Assembly (NCBI GenBank): GCA_023413645.1
Contig: JAEZPN010000094.1
Coordinates: 1 to 13,489, forward strand
Direction of reading: 5' to 3'
DNA from: Bacteroidota bacterium
GTDB lineage: Bacteria > Bacteroidota > Bacteroidia > Bacteroidales > Rikenellaceae
Length of the DNA: 13,489 nucleotides
The notes under the pieces are model-generated. The model had not been told where the DNA came from. It saw only the letters and a list, made by a program, of their open reading frames with translations, and ran no database searches. Below, in pieces: positions 6,045 to 13,367 of this stretch. How positions within the stretch are numbered: position 1 is the stretch's first letter; each line of letters starts with the position of its first letter. Made by a program: the position numbers and the translations under genes.

Positions 6045-7403
6045 ATGAAGAAACGAACACCTCGTGATCACTCCCTCTTTTTAAAGGCATTTCGTGTCTA
6101 TTTGCAATATGTGAACTCGGGCCTCTACTTCCGCAAGGAGCATATCCTCGGCCTCGAAAATGTACCTGTTGACGGCACTCCTACCGTCGTGGTATCTAAC
6201 CACCAAAACTGCCTCAACGATCCATTGTGCGTCTGCCTCACGCTCACCGACAGACGTATGAATTTCATTGCCCGTGCCAACGTATTCAAAAATCCTGTAT
6301 TCAATAAGGCTCTCCGCGCAATGGGTCTCTTGCCCGCATACCGTATGAGCCACGAGGGCTTCGGCGCTATCAACAAGAACCGCTCGACGATGGATGCTGC
6401 GGGTCAGGCACTCACCGATGGCGAGACACTCATGCTCTATCCCGAGGCTGACCACCAGGATAAGCGCTGGCTCGGAACATTCAAGCTCGGCTACTTGCGC
6501 ATAGCCTTCGAGGCGGCCGAGAAGATGAACTTCGAGCAGGATGTGATGATTCTGCCCTCGTGCAACCACTACTCTAACTACTTCCACGCCCGTACCGATA
6601 TGCTTATCAAATTCGATAAGCCCATCTCGTTGAAACCCTACTATGAGCGATATAAGGAGAATGCGCGCGAGACAATGATGGAGGTAAATGCCCTTGTGCG
6701 CAGCCGCATTCAGGATATGATGCTCCATGTGAGCGACCTCGAGCACTACGACCAGATAGACTTCCTCCGCGAGACGGGTTATGGTAAGAAGTATGCCCGC
6801 GAGCACGGCTTCAAGCCCAACTACCTACCCTCGCGCCTGCTCTCGGACCAGCAGCTTGTTGACGGCCTCCAGCGCGCTACGGCGGAGCACCCCGAGGAGA
6901 TGGAGCAGATATATAAGGATACTACGGAGTTCGCCCTCGGTATCAAGGAGTTGGGCGTGCGCGACTGGCTCTTCCGCCGCCGCCATGGCATCCTGGCTCC
7001 CATGCTTCGTGGCTTGGGCTTGCTGTTGCTTTTGCCACTCTTTATCCTCTCGATTATACCCACGGGCTTGATGTTCCTCATCCCCAAGATTTTCATCAAG
7101 AAGATGATTAAGGACCAGATGTTCGTCAGTTCGTTCAATGTCGCTGTGAGCGCCTTTGTCTCTGTGCCTATATGTATGATTGTCCCCATCGTTTTGTTGT
7201 GGGTCTTCCTCAACGGCTGGTGGGCTTTGGGCTACTGCGTAGCCTTTCCGTTTATGTTCATCTTGGCATGGAACTATGTACGTCTGTTCTATAAGTTTGT
7301 GGGCTCATGCAACTTCGTGCGCCGCAAGAACCGCGCTACAATCAACAAGTTACGTGACCTTCGCACCAGCATCTATGACCGCCTCGATGCAATCCTCGAG
7401 TAG
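6045..7403 (+). CDS. PlsC-like glycerolipid acyltransferase with C-terminal membrane domain
   Basis: The protein has 452 residues. The N-terminal half is a PlsC/AGPAT domain. Block I is SNHQNCLNDP (51-60), with catalytic His53 and Asp59 separated by five residues rather than the usual four. A block II-like stretch spans about 74-100. Block III is LYPEADHQDKR (131-141), with Glu134 but Ala in place of the usual Gly. Block IV is around VMILPS (167-172). Residues 220-310 look helical and soluble. Hydrophobic segments at about 322-348, 365-388 and 391-413 should anchor the C-terminus, followed by a basic end. The likely role is acyl transfer to a lysophospholipid or related lipid at the inner membrane; the exact acceptor is unknown, and its size argues against a plain PlsC of about 240 residues. 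The start at 6045 follows from the promoter. Confidence 0.85.
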   Translation: MKKRTPRDHSLFLKAFRVYLQYVNSGLYFRKEHILGLENVPVDGTPTVVVSNHQNCLNDPLCVCLTLTDRRMNFIARANVFKNPVFNKALRAMGLLPAYRMSHEGFGAINKNRSTMDAAGQALTDGETLMLYPEADHQDKRWLGTFKLGYLRIAFEAAEKMNFEQDVMILPSCNHYSNYFHARTDMLIKFDKPISLKPYYERYKENARETMMEVNALVRSRIQDMMLHVSDLEHYDQIDFLRETGYGKKYAREHGFKPNYLPSRLLSDQQLVDGLQRATAEHPEEMEQIYKDTTEFALGIKELGVRDWLFRRRHGILAPMLRGLGLLLLLPLFILSIIPTGLMFLIPKIFIKKMIKDQMFVSSFNVAVSAFVSVPICMIVPIVLLWVFLNGWWALGYCVAFPFMFILAWNYVRLFYKFVGSCNFVRRKNRATINKLRDLRTSIYDRLDAILE

Positions 7404-7427
7404 CATTTCCGTAACATCATCAGATAG

Positions 7428-7454
7428 CAATGCCCGCCATTACAGCGGGCATTG
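7428..7454 (+). terminator. Hairpin, probable terminator after the acyltransferase
   Basis: CAATGCCCGC (7428-7437) and GCGGGCATTG (7445-7454) form a perfect 10-bp stem around CATTACA, 24 nt after the stop codon. The T-run is poor (TTCGTATT), so termination may be partial. Confidence 0.65.
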
Positions 7455-7480
7455 TTCGTATTAACAATTTAATCGAACTA

Positions 7481-7512
7481 TTTGGCACTTAGCGCAATTT
7501 TCTGTAAATTTG
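7481..7512 (+). promoter_or_regulatory. Bacteroidota-type promoter for the GH97 gene
   Basis: TTTG (7481-7484), a 20-nt spacer and TAAATTTG (7505-7512) match the consensus fully. The predicted start of transcription is near 7519, about 20 nt before the ATG at 7539. Confidence 0.82.
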
Positions 7513-7538
7513 CGTAATTAACTTTTAACACCTAGACT

Positions 7539-9611
7539 ATGAGTAGGATAGCAACCATCGTGGCGGCCATTGTGATATTGGTGGGCTGCGGTAGTGTGAA
7601 TGAGGAGTGTGGTACGGCGAACTTGAAGTCGCCAGATGGGCGCACCATACTTACCTTCGACCTCAACGACGAGGGCGAGGCGATCTATAGCGTAACCTTT
7701 GCGGGCGAGGAGATTATAGCACCCTCAACACTCGGTATCGAGACATCGTGCGGTGTATTCGCAGAGGGTCTCGAAATTGTCGACATCAAGCGCAGCACCT
7801 TCCGCGAGGTGTGGGAGCCCGTATGGGGCCAGTTTGCCGAGATCGAGAACCACTTCAACGAGATGGTCGTGACACTTAAGAACGGCAACGGGGAGTGTGT
7901 CGATGTTACCTTCCGTGCTTTTGACGATGGCGTAGCGTTGCGCTATACGCTTCGTGGCGAGGGAGAGTGCGACATCTACGACGAGGAGACCGAGTTCCGC
8001 ATGGCTTCGGACTGCTTTGCCCACTGGATGGCGGGTAGTGACGACGACGCAGAGTTTAATTATGTGCACACACCGCTTTCTGGCATCAATGCTGAGACTA
8101 TGCAGCAGTCGGCGGGTCGCGTAAAGGATATTTTGGAGTGTGGCGTGGCGACACCTGTGGCTATGAAGAGTCCCGCGGGCAACTACATCGCACTACACGA
8201 GGCAGCGTTGTGGGAGTATCCAGGCATGGCACTCGATTTCGATGCCGAGGAACTTGCGTTTACCACAGAACTCTCTGGCGATAAGTCGGTTAAAAGTCAC
8301 GTAGAGCTACCATTCTCAACACCATGGCGCACAATTATCGTGGGAGACAGAGTGGGTACTTTGGTCGAGTCATCTATGGTGCTCAACCTCAACGAACCCT
8401 GCAAACTCGAGGATACATCGTGGATTAAGCCCATGAAGTATGTGGGCGTATGGTGGGAGATGCACCTCAAGGTCTCTATCTGGGATATGGATGGCAACTA
8501 CCCCCACTGTGCAACCACCGAGAACGTTAAAAAATATATCGACTTTGCTGCCGAGAATGGCTTCGGAGGTGTTCTCGTTGAGGGCTGGAATGAAGGCTGG
8601 GGCTGGGGTGAGCGCTTCGACTATTCGCGTCCATATCCCGACTTCGACATCGAGGAGCTATGCCGTTATGCCGAGGAGCGTGGCGTGGAGCTTATAGGCC
8701 ACCACGAGACCTACGCCAATGTCAGCAACTACGACGCTCAGATGGAGGATGCCTACACCTTCTATGAGGGTCTCGGTGTCAACAACGTCAAGACGGGTTA
8801 CGTAGGCAACATCAAGGATTGCAACCACTACGACCGCGAGATGGTGGACCACTACAACCGCACCGTGGTGGATGGTGCTAAGCATAAGCTCTGCATCGAC
8901 ATCCACGAGCCTATACACTCTACGGGCATCTGCCGTACATACCCCAACCTTATGTCGGCAGAGGGTATGCGCGGTCAGGAGTGGCACGCATGGAACGCGG
9001 GTAACTGCATCGACCACAACCCCACATTGCCCTTTACACGCAACGTAGCGGGTCCCATGGACTTTACCCCTGGCATCTTCGATTTGCGCTACCACAACAC
9101 GATAAATAGGGCGGCAGCAACCTATGACGGTTCGGTGAACGAGGATTACGACTACACCTTCTTTGTGAACTCAACGCTTGCGCACCAACTTGCGCAGTAT
9201 GTGGTATTCTATAGTCCTATACAGATGGTTGCCGACCTTCCAAGCAACTACCGCGAGCACGATGACGCACTGCAATTTATTCGCGATGTTCCCGTAGATT
9301 GGGCTACAACGAAGTGTTTGGATGGCGAGATTGGCGACTATGTTGTTACCGCGCGTAAGGATAAATATAGCGACGACTGGTACGTTGGAGGAATCACCGA
9401 TGGCGAGCGTCGCGAGGTGAGTGTTTCGCTCGACTTCCTCGATGCTAATCGCACATATAAGGCTACCCTCTACCGCGATGGTGAGAGCGCTGGCTGGGAT
9501 ACCTATCCCACAGACTATGTGATTGAGGAGAAAGAGGTTACAAAGTTAGATGTGTTAAATATTGCTATGGCACGCGGTGGTGGTTTCGCCCTTAGCATCA
9601 AGGCGCAGTAG
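7539..9611 (+). CDS. Glycoside hydrolase family 97 lipoprotein, SusB-like alpha-glucosidase (predicted inverting)
   Basis: The protein has 690 residues. It starts with a lipoprotein signal ending LVGC (Cys17), so it is placed in the periplasm or on a membrane. An N-terminal beta-sandwich (about 25-290) precedes a (beta/alpha)8 barrel from PMKYVGVWWEMH (298-309) and a C-terminal beta domain (about 590-690). Catalytic-site matches to SusB are GHHE (Glu390), IHEP (Glu457), SAEG (Glu475) and GQEWHAW (Glu481). The spacings of 18 and 24 residues after Glu457 equal those of SusB Glu508, Glu526 and Glu532 as I recall them. NVKTGYVG (416-423) has no Asp where retaining GH97 enzymes carry their nucleophile, so an inverting alpha-glucosidase is predicted. 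Hexamer-like polysaccharide-locus partners (SusC, SusD, regulator) are absent nearby. It has its own promoter and terminator. Confidence 0.93.
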   Translation: MSRIATIVAAIVILVGCGSVNEECGTANLKSPDGRTILTFDLNDEGEAIYSVTFAGEEIIAPSTLGIETSCGVFAEGLEIVDIKRSTFREVWEPVWGQFAEIENHFNEMVVTLKNGNGECVDVTFRAFDDGVALRYTLRGEGECDIYDEETEFRMASDCFAHWMAGSDDDAEFNYVHTPLSGINAETMQQSAGRVKDILECGVATPVAMKSPAGNYIALHEAALWEYPGMALDFDAEELAFTTELSGDKSVKSHVELPFSTPWRTIIVGDRVGTLVESSMVLNLNEPCKLEDTSWIKPMKYVGVWWEMHLKVSIWDMDGNYPHCATTENVKKYIDFAAENGFGGVLVEGWNEGWGWGERFDYSRPYPDFDIEELCRYAEERGVELIGHHETYANVSNYDAQMEDAYTFYEGLGVNNVKTGYVGNIKDCNHYDREMVDHYNRTVVDGAKHKLCIDIHEPIHSTGICRTYPNLMSAEGMRGQEWHAWNAGNCIDHNPTLPFTRNVAGPMDFTPGIFDLRYHNTINRAAATYDGSVNEDYDYTFFVNSTLAHQLAQYVVFYSPIQMVADLPSNYREHDDALQFIRDVPVDWATTKCLDGEIGDYVVTARKDKYSDDWYVGGITDGERREVSVSLDFLDANRTYKATLYRDGESAGWDTYPTDYVIEEKEVTKLDVLNIAMARGGGFALSIKAQ

Positions 9612-9639
9612 AGGCTCTTTGACCACAACACGATAGAAT

Positions 9640-9671
9640 AAAAAACTCAGCGCTTAGGCGTTGGGTTTTTT
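9640..9671 (+). terminator. Intrinsic terminator after the GH97 gene
   Basis: CTCAGCGC (9646-9653) pairs with GCGTTGGG (9658-9665) using two wobble pairs around TTAG. The stem is extended by A6 upstream (9640-9645) and T6 downstream (9666-9671), with more T residues after it. The A/T flanks could make it work in both directions. Confidence 0.85.
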
Positions 9672-9697
9672 ATTTTGTCTATTACTGGCTTAGGTTG

Positions 9698-9715
9698 TTA
9701 ACACTTAATTGTTAA
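9698..9715. promoter_or_regulatory. Inverted repeat upstream of the dnaB promoter
   Basis: TTAACA (9698-9703) and TGTTAA (9710-9715) are inverted around CTTAAT. The left arm is also part of the palindrome TGTTAACA (9696-9703). It lies about 40 bp before the -33 element of dnaB. A regulator site is possible, but short A/T-rich repeats like this are common by chance. Confidence 0.3.
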
Positions 9716-9756
9716 TAAGCGGTAATAACTTATAATAATTTGTGCGCGTAAAACTA

Positions 9757-9786
9757 TTGTCGTTAAGTGAAAAATACATAAATTTG
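9757..9786 (+). promoter_or_regulatory. Bacteroidota-type promoter for dnaB
   Basis: TTG (9757-9759), a 19-nt spacer and TAAATTTG (9779-9786). Transcription should start near 9793, only about 15 nt before the ATG at 9808, giving a very short leader. This excludes the in-frame GTG at 9742. Confidence 0.75.
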
Positions 9787-9807
9787 TGCTTCGATAAATC
9801 ATTCGCT

Positions 9808-11412
9808 ATGGCAAAGCAGTACAACAAATATTCAAAAAATAATCAGGAGGCTTTCGAGAAGCTCACGGGTATCGAGGGCACGTTGCCTCCCCAGGCTATA
9901 GAACTTGAGCAGGCCGTATTGGGTGCTTTGATGCTCGAGCGCGATGCTATCATCGACGTTCAGGAGTATGTCAAGGCCGAGACCTTCTACCTCGAGGAGC
10001 ACCGCATAATCTTCAAGGCTATCCAGGCGCTATCGTTCGACATGAAGGCTATCGACCTCTACACCGTTACTGAGCGCCTCAAGGCTCAGAAGGAGTTGCA
10101 GAAGGTGGGTGGCGCGCCATACCTCGCGGAGCTTACGCAGAAGGTGGCATCGGCAGCCCACATCGAGTTCCACGCCAAGATTATCGCACAGAAGTATGTG
10201 CAGCGCGAGCTTATTCGTTCGGCAACAGAGATCGAGCGTCGCTCATATGACGACGAGGTCGACGTTACGGAGCTTATCGGCTTTGCCGAGCAGGAGATTT
10301 TCCGTGTGTCGGAGGGTAATGTTAAGCGCTCTGTGCAGGCCGCTTCCGACATCTTGCGCAAGGCGTTGCAGCAGATTGAGGAGGCCTCAAAAACTGCGGG
10401 CGAGTACAACGGTGTGCGTTCGGGCTTTACCGACATCGATGCCGTAACGCTCGGCTGGCAGCCCTCAGACCTTATCATCATTGCGGCACGTCCCTCAATG
10501 GGTAAGACAGCCTTCGTGCTTACCATGGCGCGTAACATGTGTGTCGAGCTCAAAACGCCCGTAGCCTTCTTCTCACTTGAGATGTCGTCGGTGCAGCTTA
10601 TGAACCGACTTATCGTTGCCGAGACACAGCTCAACTCTAAGGACCTGCGTACGGGTAACCTAACGCCCGCGCAGTGGACACATCTCGAGTCGCAGACTGT
10701 GGAGTTGGGTCGCTCACCCCTTTATATTGACGATACGCCTGCGCTCTCGGTCTACGAGTTCCGCTCAAAGGCTCGCCGCCTAAAAACGCAATACGATATT
10801 CAGCTCATCATCATCGACTATTTGCAGCTTATGACCGCCTCGACACCCGAGACACGAGGCAATCGTGAGCAGGAGGTGTCGCTTATCTCGCGTACGCTCA
10901 AGGCCATTGCCAAGGAGCTTAACGTGCCTATCATTGCACTTTCGCAGTTGAGCCGTAACGTGGAGAACCGCGGTGGCTCTAAGCGCCCCCAGTTGTCTGA
11001 CCTTCGAGAGTCTGGTGCTATCGAGCAGGATGCCGATGTTGTAGCATTCATCCACCGTCCCGAGTACTATGGTCTCACGACGGATGAGAACAATATGCCT
11101 ACGGCGGGTATGGCCGAGATTATCATCGCTAAGCACCGTAACGGTGAGGTTACGGATGTCCCCTTGCGCTTTATCAAGGAGCAGGCGAAGTTTGCCGATG
11201 CCGACTCTTCGGTTACCGCCGCAGTGGTAGCTCAGGGTGCTAACTATGGCCGCGAGGAGAGCTACGAGGACTTCTCGTCGAGTGGCAACAGCATGCCTCC
11301 TATGGGTATTGCACCTATGGGCATGGCGGGAGGTATCCCCAACGAGTTTGACCTCGGAGCACCATCAATGGGTCTCGGAGCGCTAAAGTCAACAGATGAC
11401 GCACCATTTTAG
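9808..11412 (+). CDS. dnaB: Replicative DNA helicase DnaB
   Basis: DnaB is the ring-shaped hexameric helicase that unwinds DNA at the replication fork. The protein has 534 residues from the ATG at 9808. The N-terminal DnaB domain (about 25-130) opens with PPQAIELEQAVLGALM (27-42). The RecA-like motor has Walker A ARPSMGKTA (227-235), FFSLEMS (254-260), Walker B IIIDYLQLM (334-342), LSQLSRNVE (378-386) and SDLRESGAIEQDADVV (397-412) with the arginine-finger region. No intein is inserted. After about residue 465 comes a low-complexity tail rich in Ser, Gly, Met and Pro that ends STDDAPF. This resembles the acidic Pro-Phe tip of SSB proteins. Upstream in-frame codons from 9742 overlap the promoter and are unlikely to be translated. 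comM follows after 31 nt. Confidence 0.97.
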   Translation: MAKQYNKYSKNNQEAFEKLTGIEGTLPPQAIELEQAVLGALMLERDAIIDVQEYVKAETFYLEEHRIIFKAIQALSFDMKAIDLYTVTERLKAQKELQKVGGAPYLAELTQKVASAAHIEFHAKIIAQKYVQRELIRSATEIERRSYDDEVDVTELIGFAEQEIFRVSEGNVKRSVQAASDILRKALQQIEEASKTAGEYNGVRSGFTDIDAVTLGWQPSDLIIIAARPSMGKTAFVLTMARNMCVELKTPVAFFSLEMSSVQLMNRLIVAETQLNSKDLRTGNLTPAQWTHLESQTVELGRSPLYIDDTPALSVYEFRSKARRLKTQYDIQLIIIDYLQLMTASTPETRGNREQEVSLISRTLKAIAKELNVPIIALSQLSRNVENRGGSKRPQLSDLRESGAIEQDADVVAFIHRPEYYGLTTDENNMPTAGMAEIIIAKHRNGEVTDVPLRFIKEQAKFADADSSVTAAVVAQGANYGREESYEDFSSSGNSMPPMGIAPMGMAGGIPNEFDLGAPSMGLGALKSTDDAPF

Positions 11413-11443
11413 TTAGTGTGTAAGTTATTGCACTGATATACAA

Positions 11444-12982
11444 ATGTTTGTAAGGGTACATACGGGTGCTATTTCGGGCATCGAGGCTGTTGCTGTGACT
11501 GCAGAGGTGAATGTCGCCTCGGGAGGCATAGGACTATTTATTGTTGGTCTGCCCGATAATACCATCAAGGAGAGTCAGGAGCGCATACAGGCCGCATTCG
11601 AGAATTCGGGATATAAGCTCCAGGCGAAGAAGACCGTTGTCAATCTCGCTCCTGCCGACCTGCGCAAGGAGGGTTCGCAGTATGACCTGCCCATAGCTAT
11701 CGGCATCCTCACGGCTACGGAGCAGATTGCAACCGATATGTTGGCCGATTCAATGTTTATCGGCGAGCTTTCGCTCAATGGTAAGTTGCGCCCCGTAAAG
11801 GGTGTGTTGCCCCTTGTTGCCATGGCCCGCGATATGGGTCTTAAGCGCATCTTCATGCCCGAGGAGAACATCTCGGAGGGTGCTGTGGTTGAGGGTGTTG
11901 AGACTATCGGTGTGGGCTCTCTGTTGGAGATATGCGAGATATTGTCGGGTCGTATGCCCTATACCCCTGCTGAGCATACATTGAGTGAGGAGGAGGCTGC
12001 CGCACAGGGAGAGTATCCCGAGGATTTTGCCGATGTTAAGGGTCAGGCCTATGTCAAGCGCGCATTGGAGATTGCTGCTGCGGGTGGCCACAATGTTATC
12101 ATGGTGGGCGCTCCTGGCTCGGGTAAGACTATGCTTGCGCGCCGCATGCCGAGCATCATGCCTCCCATGACCTTGGAGGAGGCACTCGAGACCACAAAGG
12201 TACACTCCGTAGCTGGTAAGATAGGTGCCCACCGTGGCCTTATCTACACGCGTCCCTTCCGTGCTCCACACCACCTCACATCGCAGGTGGCACTCATAGG
12301 TGGCGGTCAGTCGCCCCAGCCAGGCGAGGTGTCGCTGGCGAATAATGGTGTCTTGTTCCTTGACGAGATGCCCGAGTTTGGTCGCAATGTCTTGGAGGTG
12401 TTGCGCCAACCGCTCGAAGATAGACATATCTCTATTTCGCGTGCTAAATATTCTGTGGACTACCCCGCGAATTTTACGCTAATAGCATCTATGAATCCCT
12501 GCCCATGCGGCTACTACAACCACCCCACGAAGGAGTGTACGTGTTCGGCTGCGGCGGTGCACCGCTATATGGCGCATATCTCGGGTCCGCTGATGGATCG
12601 TATTGATATACATATCGAGGTTACTCCCGTCTCTATCAGTGAGATGTCCGATACCACGCCTGCGGAGTCGAGCGCTACGATTAGAGAACGTGTGGTTAGG
12701 GCTCGCGAGGTGCAGTTGCGCAGATTTGAGGGCCTCAATATCCACTCAAACGCCATGATGAATAGCGCCATGTTGCGTAAGTTTGCGCCTCTGGATAGGG
12801 CTTGTTCCGAGCTCTTGGAGCGCGCCATGAATCATCTAAACCTCTCGGCGCGCGCCTACGACCGCATAATAAAGGTTGCGCGTACGATTGCCGACCTCGA
12901 GGGTGTGGAGCACATTGCGCCACAGCATATCTCCGAGGCTATAGGCTACCGCTCGCTCGACAGAGAGAATTGGGGTAGATAA
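11444..12982 (+). CDS. comM: ComM/YifB-family Mg-chelatase-like AAA+ ATPase
   Basis: The protein has 512 residues, the usual length. The N-terminal ChlI/Lon-protease-like domain (about 1-165) includes GLPDNTIKESQERIQAAFEN (35-54) and PADLRKEGSQYDLPIAIGIL (70-89). The AAA+ core has Walker A GAPGSGKT (222-229), FRAPHH (272-277), Walker B VLFLDEMPEF (303-312), the cysteine cluster CPCG (353-356) with Cys365 and Cys367, and the arginine-finger region SGPLMDRIDIH (380-390). A C-terminal ChlI-type helical domain ends at ENWGR. In naturally competent bacteria ComM is a hexameric branch-migration helicase that helps integrate single-stranded DNA; many non-competent bacteria also carry it. The ATG at 11444 is 31 nt after dnaB with no terminator or clear promoter between them, so co-transcription is likely. 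No Shine-Dalgarno sequence is seen. Confidence 0.95.
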   Translation: MFVRVHTGAISGIEAVAVTAEVNVASGGIGLFIVGLPDNTIKESQERIQAAFENSGYKLQAKKTVVNLAPADLRKEGSQYDLPIAIGILTATEQIATDMLADSMFIGELSLNGKLRPVKGVLPLVAMARDMGLKRIFMPEENISEGAVVEGVETIGVGSLLEICEILSGRMPYTPAEHTLSEEEAAAQGEYPEDFADVKGQAYVKRALEIAAAGGHNVIMVGAPGSGKTMLARRMPSIMPPMTLEEALETTKVHSVAGKIGAHRGLIYTRPFRAPHHLTSQVALIGGGQSPQPGEVSLANNGVLFLDEMPEFGRNVLEVLRQPLEDRHISISRAKYSVDYPANFTLIASMNPCPCGYYNHPTKECTCSAAAVHRYMAHISGPLMDRIDIHIEVTPVSISEMSDTTPAESSATIRERVVRAREVQLRRFEGLNIHSNAMMNSAMLRKFAPLDRACSELLERAMNHLNLSARAYDRIIKVARTIADLEGVEHIAPQHISEAIGYRSLDRENWGR

Positions 12983-13014
12983 CACACAAAAGTCTATATA
13001 TACCTATTTATAAT

Positions 13015-13055
13015 ATAGTGGGGCTGTTCCTTAGGGGGCGGCCCCACTATCATTT
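13015..13055 (+). terminator. Probable terminator after comM
   Basis: ATAGTGGGGC (13015-13024) and GCCCCACTAT (13041-13050) form a perfect 10-bp stem with a 16-nt loop. A short T-run (CATTTT) follows. It starts 32 nt after the comM stop codon. Confidence 0.8.
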
Positions 13056-13230
13056 TGGTCGATAACAATAAAATAACCATAAACCTAATGTGTGATATGG
13101 TGCGTTATGGCGATATGGTTTTTTGCCGCGCGAGGCAGGGCAATCCCATAATTCTCACTCTGAGCAACTTTTACGACCCCCGTTCCAACAGCGAAAAATA
13201 ACCTATTTTTTAAAAAACGTTGCTTTTTAT

Positions 13231-13261
13231 TTTGCGGTTTGAAAAAAAGTATTTAATTTTA
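13231..13261 (+). promoter_or_regulatory. Candidate promoter for the EF-G paralog
   Basis: TTTG (13231-13234), a 19-nt spacer and TAATTTTA (13254-13261), which matches TAnnTTTG at all but the last base. Transcription from here would give a leader of about 100 nt, much longer than the 15-35 nt leaders predicted for other genes in the window. Confidence 0.5.
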
Positions 13262-13333
13262 TAATCCGTAAAGGCACTTAAGACCCATTTAGCGGTGGAA
13301 AAACTGCCAATTTAGGGGGTGTGAGCGCCGACC

Positions 13334-13361
13334 AAAAAACCTAAAAAACCTAAAAAAACCT
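13334..13361 (+). repeat. Three A-tract/CCT repeats directly before the start codon
   Basis: The units A6-CCT (13334-13342), A6-CCT (13343-13351) and A7-CCT (13352-13361) have a 9-10 nt period. The last CCT ends 6 nt before the ATG at 13368, where a Shine-Dalgarno sequence would normally sit. The mRNA would therefore be A-rich with CCU triplets and have no Shine-Dalgarno sequence. Confidence 0.8.
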
Positions 13362-13367
13362 AATACT

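Larger units (their letters stand above)
13051..13367. other. 317-nt gene-free regulatory region before the EF-G paralog
   Basis: No convincing gene is seen. From left to right the region holds: the direct repeat GATATGGT at 13094-13101 and 13112-13119, 18 bp apart with a related TTATGG between them; a 37-codon frame at 13088-13201 with no ribosome-binding signal and no recognisable family; an A/T-rich stretch (13191-13265) with a promoter candidate; and a leader of about 100 nt that ends in three A-tract/CCT repeats just before the start codon. Confidence 0.55.

Noticed and set aside
6081..6806. Minus-strand 241-codon frame opposite the acyltransferase
   Set aside because: This is a long antisense frame caused by codon bias. 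The plus-strand reading has clear PlsC motifs.
9696..9740. Possible replication-origin elements (DnaA boxes) near dnaB
   Set aside because: The TGTTAACA and TGTTAA repeats do not match the DnaA box TTATCCACA, and no cluster of such boxes is present.
9742..9807. N-terminal 22-codon extension of DnaB from a GTG
   Set aside because: It contains the -33 and -7 elements of the dnaB promoter, so it would not be on the mRNA.
11750..12427. Minus-strand 225-codon frame opposite comM
   Set aside because: It is antisense to the Walker A and Walker B region of a confidently recognised gene and has no independent support.
13088..13201. Small 37-codon frame before the EF-G paralog
   Set aside because: It has no ribosome-binding signal, no signal peptide or motif, and no promoter directly upstream. 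A frame of this length is expected by chance.
13334..13361. Possible CRISPR-like or satellite array
   Set aside because: The units are only 9-10 nt with no spacers, so this is a short leader repeat, not a CRISPR array.
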